A stretch of DNA of 64,000 nt from Trametes villosa (taxonomy: Eukaryota; Basidiomycota; Agaricomycetes; Polyporales; Polyporaceae). The notes under the pieces were generated by a model. It was given only the letters and a program-made list of their open reading frames with translations, was not told where the DNA came from and ran no database searches. The position numbers and the translations under genes were made by a program. Positions 46,098 to 57,010 of this stretch are shown here, one piece after another; the first letter of the stretch is position 1; each line of letters starts with the position of its first letter. The DNA lies in contig PUDQ02000058.1 of the NCBI GenBank assembly GCA_002964805.2, forward strand, positions 285,277-349,276, written 5' to 3'.

Positions 46098-48183
46098 TCA
46101 CCCCCTCGCCTTGAGAGCAGCGAAGTGTTGGGACTCGATGGGGTACACCGGGTCGTCGGGGTAGATCTGCCAGTATGAAGGTCAGCATACTTACTTGAGT
46201 GATATAGCAGGAGCACTTACGGCGTAGCCATCATCGGGGGTGCTTCCAGTCGACAAGTGCGAACCCGCTTGCCTAAGGTGCGCGTTCAGTTATGCAAACC
46301 CGGTCAGAAGCCGTTCGAGTACTCACCAGATCAGGTCGCCGGCCAGCCCAGAGGTGATAATGGTGTTGTACCACGTAGTGTAGGTAGCCGCTTGGCCGTC
46401 GGTGACACCGAACTCCTCGAGGATCACGGGCTTGTTGGCCGTCTTCTGAGACGTAGCGTGGTCCGTGATCCATTGGGAACCCCAGCCGGTCGGGTCAGCA
46501 GTCTGTCCCCAGCTTCCCTGTAGCAAAAGTTAGGCGGGCTGTTCTTGTATGCTTCACGGGGAAACTTACGGGGTAGAGCTGCAAGAACGAACCCTATGTC
46601 AGCTATACACATCAAAGTGGGCCGGCTAGACGTACATGAGCGGTACCGAAGTCAATCGTGCTGATGTTCAGGTTCGCGTTGAAGTCGATGCCCTCACCAC
46701 CCCTGTTCGTGAAAACACATCAGCGACAGCCTCTGCGTGCACTCTGAATATATACTGACTGGTACGGGTAGCTGGGGTTACCTGGCTCGTTGAAGAAGCC
46801 CTCATCACCAATCGCGACAAGGTGGTTGGAGTCGATTGACTTGATGAACGCCGAGATGTCGCTCGCCCACTTCGTGATCGTCTGTGTCGTGCACGTCCCC
46901 GAGCTCGTCCTGCGCTCGTCATTAAATGACTTGCTCCAACGAAAAGAGGGGCGTGCTCGGCTTACCCGGTGCTGCCGCTGCACCTCGGCTCGTTTGCGAG
47001 CTCCCACCCGAGGATGGTTGGCTCGTTCACGTAACGGCCCACGAATGTCTTGATGTACGACTTGTACGCAGCCTGCAACGCCTCGTTAAGCCCCTAGTCT
47101 CAGAGAGCAGGCTAAAGGAACACGTACGATCACGTTGGCGTTCGTGTAGAACAGGTCGTGATTGGGGGAGTTGGCAATCTGCTTGACGTACACATCCATG
47201 CCTCCGTAGTCGCTCCAGTTGTTCGTGCTGTGTGCCATGCTTAGTCCCCGTGCAGGCATTCAGGTCATATAATGAACTTACAGCGCAACGATGAGGCGCA
47301 GGCCGTTAGCCTTCGCGGCGGCGATGACGTTGTCTGAGGAATCGTTAGGGCATGCTCCGGTACCAGGCCTGCGCGCGTCACTCACCGAAGTTCTCCAGGC
47401 CGGTGGTGCCAGTGTTCACAGTCGGCTTTCCGTTCTGCCAGAGCTGGTAGTAGACCCCGTTCGCAGTCGTGACATCATTGAAGCCCCTGTTCCATACCTC
47501 ACGTTCAGCGCACTATCCATGACGCACCCGGCTAGGGCATAGCACTCACCACGTGCGCACTGTCGTCGCGCCGGTCTTCGCGATGTCCGAGAACGCTTGG
47601 TTCATCTGCGCCGTGTTGAAGCCCATGAGCCCGACCCAGTACGAGTTGGCGCTGTACAACCACGCACGCCCCCAAGTTAGCCTCCCACATTCCGCCAGCT
47701 CCAAACAGGAGCGAGGAGAAGCACGCACCCGACAAGAGGGAACGTCTGCCCATTGAGCACGAACTTCTGCCCAGACACCTTCACGAACCCAGTCGAGCTC
47801 GGCGGCGGGGCAGGGGCGGCGGTCGTTGTCGGAGTGCTCGGTGCGCTGGTGGGCGGAGGAGGGGGCGGCACGGCGGTAGTGGTCGGCGCGCTGGCGGAGG
47901 GCAGGCACTGCGAGTAGTATGCGTTCTGGGCCGTGCAGACCGAGCCGGAGACGCAGGCTAGGAAGGCCGCGCTTTCAGCTACCTTGGTCAGCGGCGTGAT
48001 GTAAGAGGGACGTACTGGTGTCGCCAGTCCAGTTGATGCCACCGCACTACCATGGCGTAGTGAGCACGCGAAAATGATGGTCAGATAGGGTGAAGGTAGA
48101 CTTACCTGTCCCCACTGTGGGGCAGCCGCGTTCACGAACGGCGCAAGCGCGAGTGCGAGCGAGACCAAGCCAACGTTGAACAT
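46098..48183 (-). CDS. Secreted endo-beta-1,4-mannanase, CBM1-GH5
   Basis: Hemicellulase for (galacto)glucomannan. ATG at 48183 with signal peptide [20 protein letters not shown]; then a CBM1 cellulose-binding module built from three exons: [27 protein letters not shown] and NAYYSQCLP, with the expected Cys residues. A Thr/Pro/Ala linker leads to the GH5 domain: [63 protein letters not shown] (acid/base Glu in NEP) and [14 protein letters not shown] (nucleophile Glu). It ends [15 protein letters not shown], stop 46098-46100. This pattern fits subfamily GH5_7 (inference). About eleven introns. Both catalytic Glu residues are present. Confidence 0.9.
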
Positions 48184-48673
48184 CCTGATAGTCACAGTCC
48201 TGACGAGCGATGCTCCCGCTCGCGTCTTGCTCCACCAACAGTTATAAGCCGTGGCGCATCGGAAAGCGGACCCCGTCAGAGGGCGGCCCGGAGTATCCTC
48301 GCGCGTGGTGTTAAGAGCGAGATTTACCCAGCGCACCTGTGCGCGGTCCCGTGGACGCTACGCTGGCGAGACCGCGCGCTGGCGAACGCACGTTATACAG
48401 GCTTCCATGGCGGCGCGGAAGTGATGGCGACGTATAACAGGTGCGAAGCACGAAGAAGCGCGAACGACGGACGCAGAGTACCTCACACGTGATAGCGAAG
48501 CGCACCTGTTCTGCGCCCGAGCACTACCGGGACGTTTTGCCAGCAAGCAGAGCACGCTGCCACCGAACATCGTGCGGATAAACTTGCCAGTGGGGGCCAA
48601 TCCCTTCCAGGAGCTAGTCACGTCTAAGGCACCAACGGGCCGTGTATATTCTGGATTAGGACCGCTGTGTCTG
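48184..48673. other. Mannanase promoter region
   Basis: Between the GGT 3' end and the mannanase start. It contains a TATA-like element 60 bp upstream; nothing else recognised. Confidence 0.5.
48242..48246 (-). promoter_or_regulatory. TATA box of the mannanase gene
   Basis: Minus-strand TATAA in GGCTTATAACTG, about 59 bp before the ATG. Confidence 0.5.
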
Positions 48674-51068
48674 CTAATAGCCCGCTGCGATTCCGTTCTT
48701 CCTTGAATCACTCGCCGCTACGTGGAGTACTGTATTAGAGATGGCGAAAGACAGAGGGGAGTGTACCAATACTCACCATACATCGTGTCGTTCACTTTCG
48801 CAACCACCTGGATGACAGCCGCGACACGATTAATGTCGGCCACTGTAGCACACATTTAGCACATTCACTACTACTCGCTCATTGTTTGCACTCACCTGTG
48901 ATGTTATGCCCCTTCTCCCTCAGCCCATCAAGGAGCTCCGATGGCAGGTTACTATCCGTGTCCACGAGCGTCGGGAACAGCTGATCGTGCAACCGGCCGT
49001 ACTCGATGGCAGCGCTGACGTCCATGCCCCAGTCCATGTTCAGGAGCACCTGGAAGACGGCGGGGAATATGCGGGAGCCGCCGGAGCCTCCGATCGCCGC
49101 GTAAAAGGAGCCGTCTTCGTGCTCGATGATCGAGGGGGTCGTGGATGACAGTGGACGCTTGCCGGGTTCAGGGTAGTTGTCTAGCATCGAAGACTGAGTG
49201 GCTGTATGCGGACAATGGTTGGGGCAATGCTCACAAGGTGAAGGATAGAGCCCGAATGCGTTAGGCTTTCCGGGCGTGGAGAAGTCATCCATCTACCAAG
49301 GTATACGTGAGTTCGCCTCCAGATAAAACCTTCTGCAAAAACCCCACCTCGTCGTTCAGGATAACACCTGTAACGGGGTCAAGTACGGCGGAGCCGAACA
49401 CCAGATTTACGGTGGTGGTTAACGCGACGGCCATACCATCCTTATCTACGAAGGATGAATGGCTCTGGAATCGCAGTTGAGCCAACCGGGGTAAACCTGA
49501 TGTAATCGACAGAACTCACAGTGCCGTGGTCCTCTACAACGTCATAGATGGGCTTGTAGTATTCTGGCGAGTGTGTCTTGTCCTGGGAGCGGGGTCAGGC
49601 TCAGTAAGCGCCTTGAATTAGTGAATGTGGCACGTACGTCGGTGATATTCGCGAACACCTCTTCGGCATAGTGCTTCGTAGGGATCTCATGTATGCGCTG
49701 CACTTCATCGTGGAATGCGGGGTCACCGATCCTTGTCCTAAACGAAACCCGTCAGTTCGGATAACCCTGAGCAATCATCTGCTTTACCAACCTAGCGGCA
49801 AATCCAACTAAATACGCGCAAAAGGTCAGTATGACCCTGCAGACATCCATCCAGTCGCACTCACACTTCATAGCCTCAATAAATCGATGCACATTCACCA
49901 ACGACCTCCCCTCCTCCACCAGCCCCTCAAAGCGCTCCATCAAATTCAACATATGAATGAGCACCGGGCCCGACGTCGGCGCATGCGGCGTGTACACCGC
50001 GCGGCCGCGGTACGTCCCGCGCAGCGCGCGCTTCACCTGTACCGCGTACCCCGCCAGATCGTCATGCGAGAGGATGCCGCCCGTCGCGCGCACCTTCGCG
50101 ACGAGCGCGTCCGCGATCGGCCCGCGGTAGAACGCGTCCGCGCCGCCGTCGGCGATCGCGGCGAGCGTGCGCGCGAGGTTCGTGCGCCGGATCGTCTCGC
50201 CCGCTTGGAGCAGCCGGCCGGAGGGCGCGAATATGGGTTGCCAGTCGGGGTTGTTGAGCATCAGCGAGGAGAACATCTGCGCGCCATAAATTTCATTCAA
50301 TCTGCTTGTATGCGCGCGGGGGAGAAGAGCGAGACTGACCTCGATCCTCCTTTCGAGCTCCGTCTGCACCGTCCACCCCTCCGCGAGGCGTATCGCGGGC
50401 TGCACGAGCGTCTTCCACGGCAGCTTCCCCCACCGCGTATGGATCGCCTCGAGCCCGCGCAGCTCGCCGGGCACCCCCACCGCGAGTCCGCCCCAGCGCG
50501 CGGCGAGCGGGTCGTCCACGTACATCGTCTTGTTGCTCAGCGCGGGCGCGGTCTCGCGGAAGTCGATCGTGTACACCTCCGAGGACGCGTTCGCGCCCGC
50601 GGGCGGGATGCGCACCGTCATGAATCCGCCGCCCCCGATGCCCGAGCTGCGCGTGCCCGTCCTTCAGTTCACTGCGGAAGAGTGGAGAGAGGGAGGGAGG
50701 GGGACGTACGAGAACATGTTCACGACGCCGATGCAGAGCGTGGTGCCGACCGCCGCGTCCACCGCGTTCCCGCCAGACTTCAGTATGTCGACGCCGATCT
50801 CGGAGCAGAGCTCGTTCTCGCTCGCGACCGCGCCGTGCGTCGCGCGGATAAGGTACGCTGGGTTGCGCCCTGCAGATGGTACTCGCGTGCGGTTGCTGCT
50901 GCTCTCGTCCAGGCGCGATGGCGAGTGACGGCCGCTCTGATCGAGGCAGTTGTACGAGTGGTAGGTCCCCCAGAACGCGAGGCCGGCGACGCAGACCCAT
51001 GTGCGCCAAGAGAGGCTTCGCTTGCGCGAAGAAGTTGGAGGTGCGGCTATGAGGCCAGACTTCTGCAT
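48674..51068 (-). CDS. GGT1: Gamma-glutamyltransferase (glutathione hydrolase)
   Basis: Cleaves the gamma-glutamyl bond of glutathione; in fungi it is membrane-anchored, mainly vacuolar. ATG at 51068: a short basic N-tail, then an anchor helix ([18 protein letters not shown]). The large-subunit region has [20 protein letters not shown] and [20 protein letters not shown], then [14 protein letters not shown] and [31 protein letters not shown] follows. The self-cleavage and catalytic Thr is in [22 protein letters not shown], just at an exon end. [27 protein letters not shown] and [20 protein letters not shown] complete the substrate pocket. It ends [13 protein letters not shown], stop 48674-48676. 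About eleven exons, apparently intact. Confidence 0.92.
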
Positions 51069-51585
51069 AGCGACGGCACCGAGCAGAGGGGGCGGGATGT
51101 CGATGAGGGGCTATCGGAAAGGCGAAGTATCGTGGTCATGCCGGGCTCAGGCGCAACGCGTGGGCTCGTGCTGACAACTTTGCTATCGTAATCGCCGTGA
51201 CCATAGCCAGCCACCGCCGTGCGCGTCTTAATCCAACCCAGGGTGCCCGCACGGACGATGCAGACGGGGGAGGGGAGTTTCTGACGGTGGATAGAGGTCG
51301 ATGGTGGTGGTGGTACAAGTGTAGAGGCGTTGTGGACGCGAGGATCGCCAGGGTCCTGTTCCCCGCATTGCGATATTCGCCTGCCCGATGGCGAACGGCG
51401 TCTATCCGCCACCCCCCCGAAATGGGCGGGATCCCGCCTCGAGACGAGCGTACGGTATTGCACCCGAGCTGCGGCCTTACTCAAGTACATACAGTACCAG
51501 GACTCCGGGTATCAAGGTATGCTTCCAGTGCAGTCAGATATACATATCATACATGGTCGTGAAGGAGAGACGAGTGATGGTACAT
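51069..51585. other. Intergenic upstream of GGT
   Basis: GGT promoter region and 3' flank of PP2C copy 2. No TATA box or gene recognised. Confidence 0.45.
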
Positions 51586-52862
51586 TCAACTTTCCGGGGG
51601 GTCTTGCAGTCGGACCACGAGCACCGTAACATTGTCCGAGGTCTTGCGGACCTGCGCCTCGTTCAACAGTCGCTGCGCTGCTTCCATCGCGTCGCGCGTC
51701 CCGCGAATGAGATCGACCGCCTCCTGATCTTCCATGACGTCCCACAGCTGCCAAGGTCATCAGTACTCGGAGCCGCACCCGCGACGATGTGCCAGACGTA
51801 CCCCATCGCAAGCGAGAATAAGAACCTCGTCCTTCTCGCCTAGCTCGATCTCCGTGGTGTACGGATTGCTCGTGACGTAGTGGTTCATCTCTGGGTCACC
51901 TAGCGCGCGTGTCGGGATGAGCACGCCGTCGACGCGCCCGTCCTCGATGACGCCGCCCTCCTTCTTGATGCGGGCCGCCTCTTTCTTGTCCGATGCTTTG
52001 TGGTCGTAGGTTAACCGAGTGGCCTTTCCGCCTCGGCAGAGGACTCCTCGCGCATCTCCCACGTTCGCACAGTACAGGACTCTGCGAACGTTGGACGGAG
52101 GGACGAAGGCATCGTCGACCTTGGTCGCGACTTGGTCTGCAAAGGCTGTAAGCACCGAAGAGGCGCAGAAATACACTGGAAGGGTTGCTTACTGTTAGCC
52201 TCGCTGTCGCGGTTCGCGCCTCGTACAACGGCTTTCAGAGGTCCGTAATCCGGGGGCACATATGACTGCTCTCCATCTTCGTCCTCGAGGCGCAAGAAAG
52301 CGACCACGGCTGTGGTGCCAGACCTGACTTCTCCATCAGACTTCGCCCATAAATCTAGGATACTTCGGTCGATGTCGTTGAAGGACTGTTTGATCGACTC
52401 TGTGATATTCTTCGTCTTCTTCCGCTTCAGCGCCTTCAGCAAGCACTGTTACGAAGGTTGTGTCAGCACGCGGAAATGTGCGTTATACAACACGATAGAT
52501 AGTCACATCAGGATAGTGCTTGTTGCACCACTTCGCGGCTTCTTTCCCGCCGTGCCCGTCAAAGACGCCAAAAAGCGCCTGGCCATGGATTCCCGCGAAG
52601 GGAACGACGATGGAGTGGGTGTCCTCCATGCTATCTCGCGGCCCTTGGGCAGACGCGACGGCGCATGTGAACCTCAGATGTGAGGGCGCAGATGTCTCCT
52701 GAATCGTGCTGTGTATGATCGTAAATACCTTTCAAAAGTCTGAGTAGGTTGGTCACATACCCAGAACTCGGCGGGGTCACTACCGAACGCTTGTGTCAAC
52801 GTGGTACCACGCGAGTGTACATGCCCGAAGTCGTACTGACCTTCGTCAATGCTTGGCGCCAT
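51586..52862 (-). CDS. PP2C-family Ser/Thr phosphatase, copy 2
   Basis: Paralogue of the phosphatase at 4890. Start taken at ATG 52862 (MAPSIDEGQYDFGHVHSRGT, then DPAEFW). After one or two introns (52687-52757) comes FTCAVASAQGPRDSMEDTHS and IHGQALFGVFDGHGGKEAAK. LRLEDEDGEQSYVPPDYGPL leads across introns to DDAFVPPSNVRRVLYCANVG, GDARGVLCRGG, PTRALGD and ILACDG|LWDVMEDQEAVDL. It ends TSDNVTVLVVRLQDPPES, stop 51586-51588. Core metal-binding residues are present. The Ser-rich insertion of copy 1 is mostly absent. The border around the small exon near 52720 is uncertain. Confidence 0.88.
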
Positions 52863-53462
52863 TTGTTCCAGATGTGCAAAGATGAGCTCAAGATGTTATA
52901 TGTCGTTGGGGGGTTCGAGTGCTTGGAGATGTGTCGCCCTCGAGCGTCCGCGGGAGGCTTTTGAGGCGTCCGCGGTCTAGGTCCTCGAGCTCCCGCCCGC
53001 GCTGTCAGCGCGCGACTCCAAGCTACCGCCTCAGCCCCACAGCGCGACGCAGCGCGGGCTGTCGTCATTGGGGCCCATGGGATCTGAATCATGTGTCCGC
53101 ACGCGAGCGGATCATGCACCGTCCTCTCCAAGAAGGCACATACCCACAAAACGTTGTGGAGCAGCAGCGCGCGGGACCGTCCCACCATGCCCAATCGGGG
53201 CTTGCCGAGCGTATGGCGTATGCGCGCTTGAGCGCGTCTAACGCGCGTCTAACGCGCGACGCGTTTTTGAAGCTTTTGCTCTCAGCCACCACTTCGACGC
53301 GTACTGGGGTACTGGGTCCCTCGAGTTCTGACTTTCTACGGTTTATGAACAAGAACTACATTGCGCGTATACTCGGATATGCCTCTGGACGAGAGACGGC
53401 TGCTTCTGAATGGGCTACAACCCGCTCGGTGAGCTGCTGGTAGCTTCGGCGTACACCTGTTC
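52863..53462. other. Divergent upstream region
   Basis: Between the PP2C copy 2 start (-) and the next plus-strand gene. Contains short runs of CGCG-rich repeats (53225-53262). No gene supported. Confidence 0.45.
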
Positions 53463-55871
53463 ATGGCTGATGCCAGGGCCAGGCTGTCTACGTCGAGCAG
53501 CGCATACAGTAAGTAGTGTATATGTTATCATGCACTCTCACTACACGCGAGGGTCCTAGCCTCAACGCGCCCCGCAAAACGCCTGAAGACGGAGGGCATG
53601 AACTCGCGCTTCGACAGGATGATCCAGACCGTCAACATCATGCACGGCTCACCCCATAGTCGCATCGGAGAGCGACGGCCAAGCCGCGGTCGTGCAGCCT
53701 CGTCTTCCTCTGCACCAAGCTACGATGTTCCAAAGACGCCGGTGGACATTCATCGCGAAGATCACAGGCTCGGTCGTGAATTCTCTGTACTCAAGATGCG
53801 GGGATCGGGTCCCTCTGTGGCTGGGACCGATATGTTTGCGCCTGACGCTTTTAAGGAGCCGGGCAGTCATCGCGATAGCTCCAGGGAGCGTCTTCCTCAC
53901 TGGCTCCAAGGCACAATTTCGTCTCTTGCTCCGAAGCATCCTCTCCGGCTACTCGCCCCTGGGCAACCTGCTACTGATGGGGATTCTAGCCCCTCTGCTC
54001 TGGACGCTAACTCTGACCTAATTCTCACCTCTGCTGAAGACTGTCCCTTTGCTTTCTCTGCTCCTGGACATTCTGCTCGAAAGACTTCCCCGCCTCCCTT
54101 CAGCACAGACTTCGCCTACAATGCCCTAGAGCCTGAGGCCTCACCATACGATGCTGCTGGGAATCCGTACACCTCGCCCCAGTACCTGCCTAACCTCCGC
54201 GACGACGGTCGTGTAGCCGAAATGTCCCGTCCTCCTAGTCCTCCTGCTCCCCACTTACGACCGTTCTCTACCCCTGGTCCGGCGTCGACCCTGATAGTGG
54301 TTCCAGATACTACCCGTCCGCCTCTACAAATGTGTAAAGACGACTGGCCCCTCTTCTCAGCAACGTCTCAGACAGCCCGCGACCTTAACGAAGACGATCG
54401 TCACTCCTCCTTTGTGCCATTCTCAACGCCTGGACCTCTGCTTTCACCTGCTCGCCTCTCGACGGCGTCGCGCGCTACTCACAGTGTCATGCCGTTAACC
54501 TCCGAGTGGAATCGCCCACCTGCAGGACATGCGACGTCTCCTGGTCTACTAGCTACTCTGGACTCTGTGACTGCATCTCGAGATATATGCGGGACTTCGT
54601 CGCCATACTCCGCCAAGGTGACCTCTCGTGCCATGTCCCCCGTCGTCTCTCCACCGATTGCTGGCGCCCTGTCACCGCATGTCCTCGGGTTCAAGCCTTA
54701 CGCTACTCCTGGACCAGCGCATCCCCTTCCGCCCTCTGCTCGACCGAGACGACCATCTTCTCTGCATCCTTCGCCAGTTTACTCTTCGGCGGGCTCACGG
54801 TACTTGGGCGAAATTTCAAGTAACTCGGATCCGTCATACAAGGCGTTCTCTTCTCCCAGCAGTGTACCGCGGCACGACATTGAGCGCGCTCCCGAGGCAC
54901 TGGGCTTCAAATGGGAAAGGTTCGATCGGAGCAAGGCACCCGTAGGGTCCTCCTCATCGCCCGTACGCGTCACCTCAGGGTCAGAGGAAACTTTCTGGTC
55001 CCAACCTGCACAAGCCGTCCTCGACCCCAGCAGTCCCATTGGCAACCCTCCCACCGACTCGCGGCACGCGCCTGAGTACTCTCCTTCCTACACACCCGAC
55101 CAGCGCACTGTCCCCATCGGCTTCCTTCGCAGATCCGGGCAGCTTCGCCCTTCTACTCCGCACGCCGCCGCGGCCGATCTTCCCAAGACACCCATTTCCC
55201 AAGATCATGGCCATCACGAACGAAGCCCTAATCCTTCGCAGCAGGATGAGAATGGCCCATTCGCGTGGATTGTGCCTCCGCGCGATCAGCCGGCCCCGTC
55301 CACTCCGCGTCGGCGGACAGCAGACACTCGCCCGGAGCCAGGTCCTAGGACTCCTGCCTCTGGGGCCGCTCAGGTCTATTCACAGTCGACAGATGTTTGT
55401 GCAGGCGAGCTCCCTAGTCTCCCTTCGCTTGAGGTGCCGCATGTGGGATCTGCTCTCACTCCTGAAGGCGGCCCGTCGTTCGCACCCGCCCCGGGGATCT
55501 ACATATCACCACTGCGCGGTGAGGACGAGCCCGCTACGCCCGGCGTCAGCCCTCGGCCGAACGACGCCAAGCCCAGTGATGGTTCCCCAGCATCGGAGGT
55601 GAGCGCGACTCTTCTTACATCTTCCTCGTTCTCTAAACGCCGCTAGGGCGCGAGGTCAACCCATTCCGCGCCGAAGCGAAGTCCTGCGAACGCTTCGCAG
55701 GAGGCGCCACGCACCCCCCAGCGCCCCAAACCGCAGGAAGCCAACCTCGAAAGCTCCCCTGGGGGCGATTCTCCACAGGCCTTGACCTCCGACATTGAGG
55801 AAGCTGATTCGGACAGGCGGCGGGGCGGTTCACAGGCGTCGCGGGACTCAATCGAGTCATGGTCGGACTGA
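53463..55871 (+). CDS. Disordered Ser/Thr-Pro-rich protein with TPGP repeats
   Basis: No named family recognised. ATG at 53463 gives MADARARLSTSSSAY; an intron (donor GTAAGT at 53509, acceptor GTCCTAG) joins in frame to TSTRPAKRLKTEGMNSRFDR, whose KRLK looks like a nuclear signal. The large middle exon is intrinsically disordered with many S/T-P sites (for example DVPKTPVD, LPKTPISQ). A motif recurs: FAFSAPGHS (about 54049), RPFSTPGP (54258), VPFSTPGP (54414) and KPYATPGP (54693). A short intron (55600-55647) leads to a C-terminal exon ending RDSIESWSD, TGA at 55869-55871. A nuclear, CDK-type substrate is a guess from sites alone. Confidence 0.7.
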
Positions 55872-57010
55872 GCCTAAGCGTGGGGGGCTTTGTGTATGCT
55901 TATGGGTGCGCCTGCTGCGCAGCGGACTATATTGACGTCGTTCCGGGCATGACGTCTCCAACCCGAGTCTGAGGTCGTGCGGCATAAGATTCTCGCGCAA
56001 GACGGTTCCCGCAGCGCGCCGTGTACCAGAGACAGGGCAGTGGTGAGGGCTGGCGTTCCACCCATCCTTCATACAGTGTAAGTAGCTTGACGGCGTCGGC
56101 TGTTGCTCTTTCTACATGGAGATGGTCGTCGGAATCTCGGAGCAACTGCTATCGGCGTTGTTCCGGGGGTTCGTACGGCGGCGGACGGTCTGACCCACAA
56201 GGTACGCACTGAGCCCTTGTTGCGACGCACATGCTGAAGGGTCGCGTTGAAGGTTCCATGTACACTACGATCAGCGGCTCCATCCAACGACCACGCTCGA
56301 AGGTGGTTGTTTGAGATAGAGACACTCCTGATGCAAGAGTACTCAGCTCTTGGCGTTCGGACAATCTCAACCTCAATACCTCGGAGAGATCGCAAAGCCG
56401 GTGCATGGCCCGAAACCACTCATGACCGCACAGCCACGCCCCGCACAATGCGCGCGTTAGGAAAGTGTCGCGTATGACGCCTTCGAGCCCACCATGTGCT
56501 TCGGGAGAACCCAACGCTGGCGGATCGCGAGCGGCGAGGGTTGGGCGTTGAGTATTGAGTTCTATTCCGCGAGTTAACCCGGGGACGCACACTGACCGTT
56601 GCCGCCCCTGCAGGTACGTCAGCCCGTCGTTGCTCGAGGCTCTAGCTCAATACTTCGCCTGGCGCGCGACGTCTTGTTACCTCAGGGGACTGCGAGCGCG
56701 ACCTGCTTGTCGCCGACATATTATCATTGGAGGCATTGCTTGCAGTTATTCTCGGCCAAACGCCAGCCTCGGGGTCAGGTTGTTCCTTACGGGGGCAGAT
56801 CTTTCCATGAGCACCACATGGACGACAAGGCCAGACTGCGACGGGTTGAGTGAGCGAGATCACAAGCCTGTACCGCTGCACGTACAACGAGGCCCGCTTC
56901 TGGTCCGGGGTGTTCTGCGACGCCCGACATGACGATACACAGAGTATATAAGGTCGCTTGAGCAGCCGCTAGGAGGCAGAGTCAAGACCTCCTCGATCCC
57001 TCTTTTCAGG
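55872..57010. other. Intergenic with an unassigned minus-strand open frame
   Basis: A 147-codon minus frame (56149-56592) has a stretch WFRAMHRLCDLSEVLRL and a C-terminal PPPYEPPEQRR, but no recognised family or clear splice signals. The TATA box of the S10 gene lies at the right end. Confidence 0.4.
56945..56951 (+). promoter_or_regulatory. TATA box of the S10-like gene
   Basis: TATATAA in AGAGTATATAAGGTCG, about 65 bp upstream of the ATG at 57011. Confidence 0.6.

Noticed and set aside
49887..51191. 434-codon plus-strand open frame
   Set aside because: Antisense to the GGT exons and crosses its introns; an Arg/His-rich shadow frame.
56149..56592. 147-codon minus-strand open frame
   Set aside because: No recognised family, splice signals or TATA box; kept only as a note in the intergenic entry.
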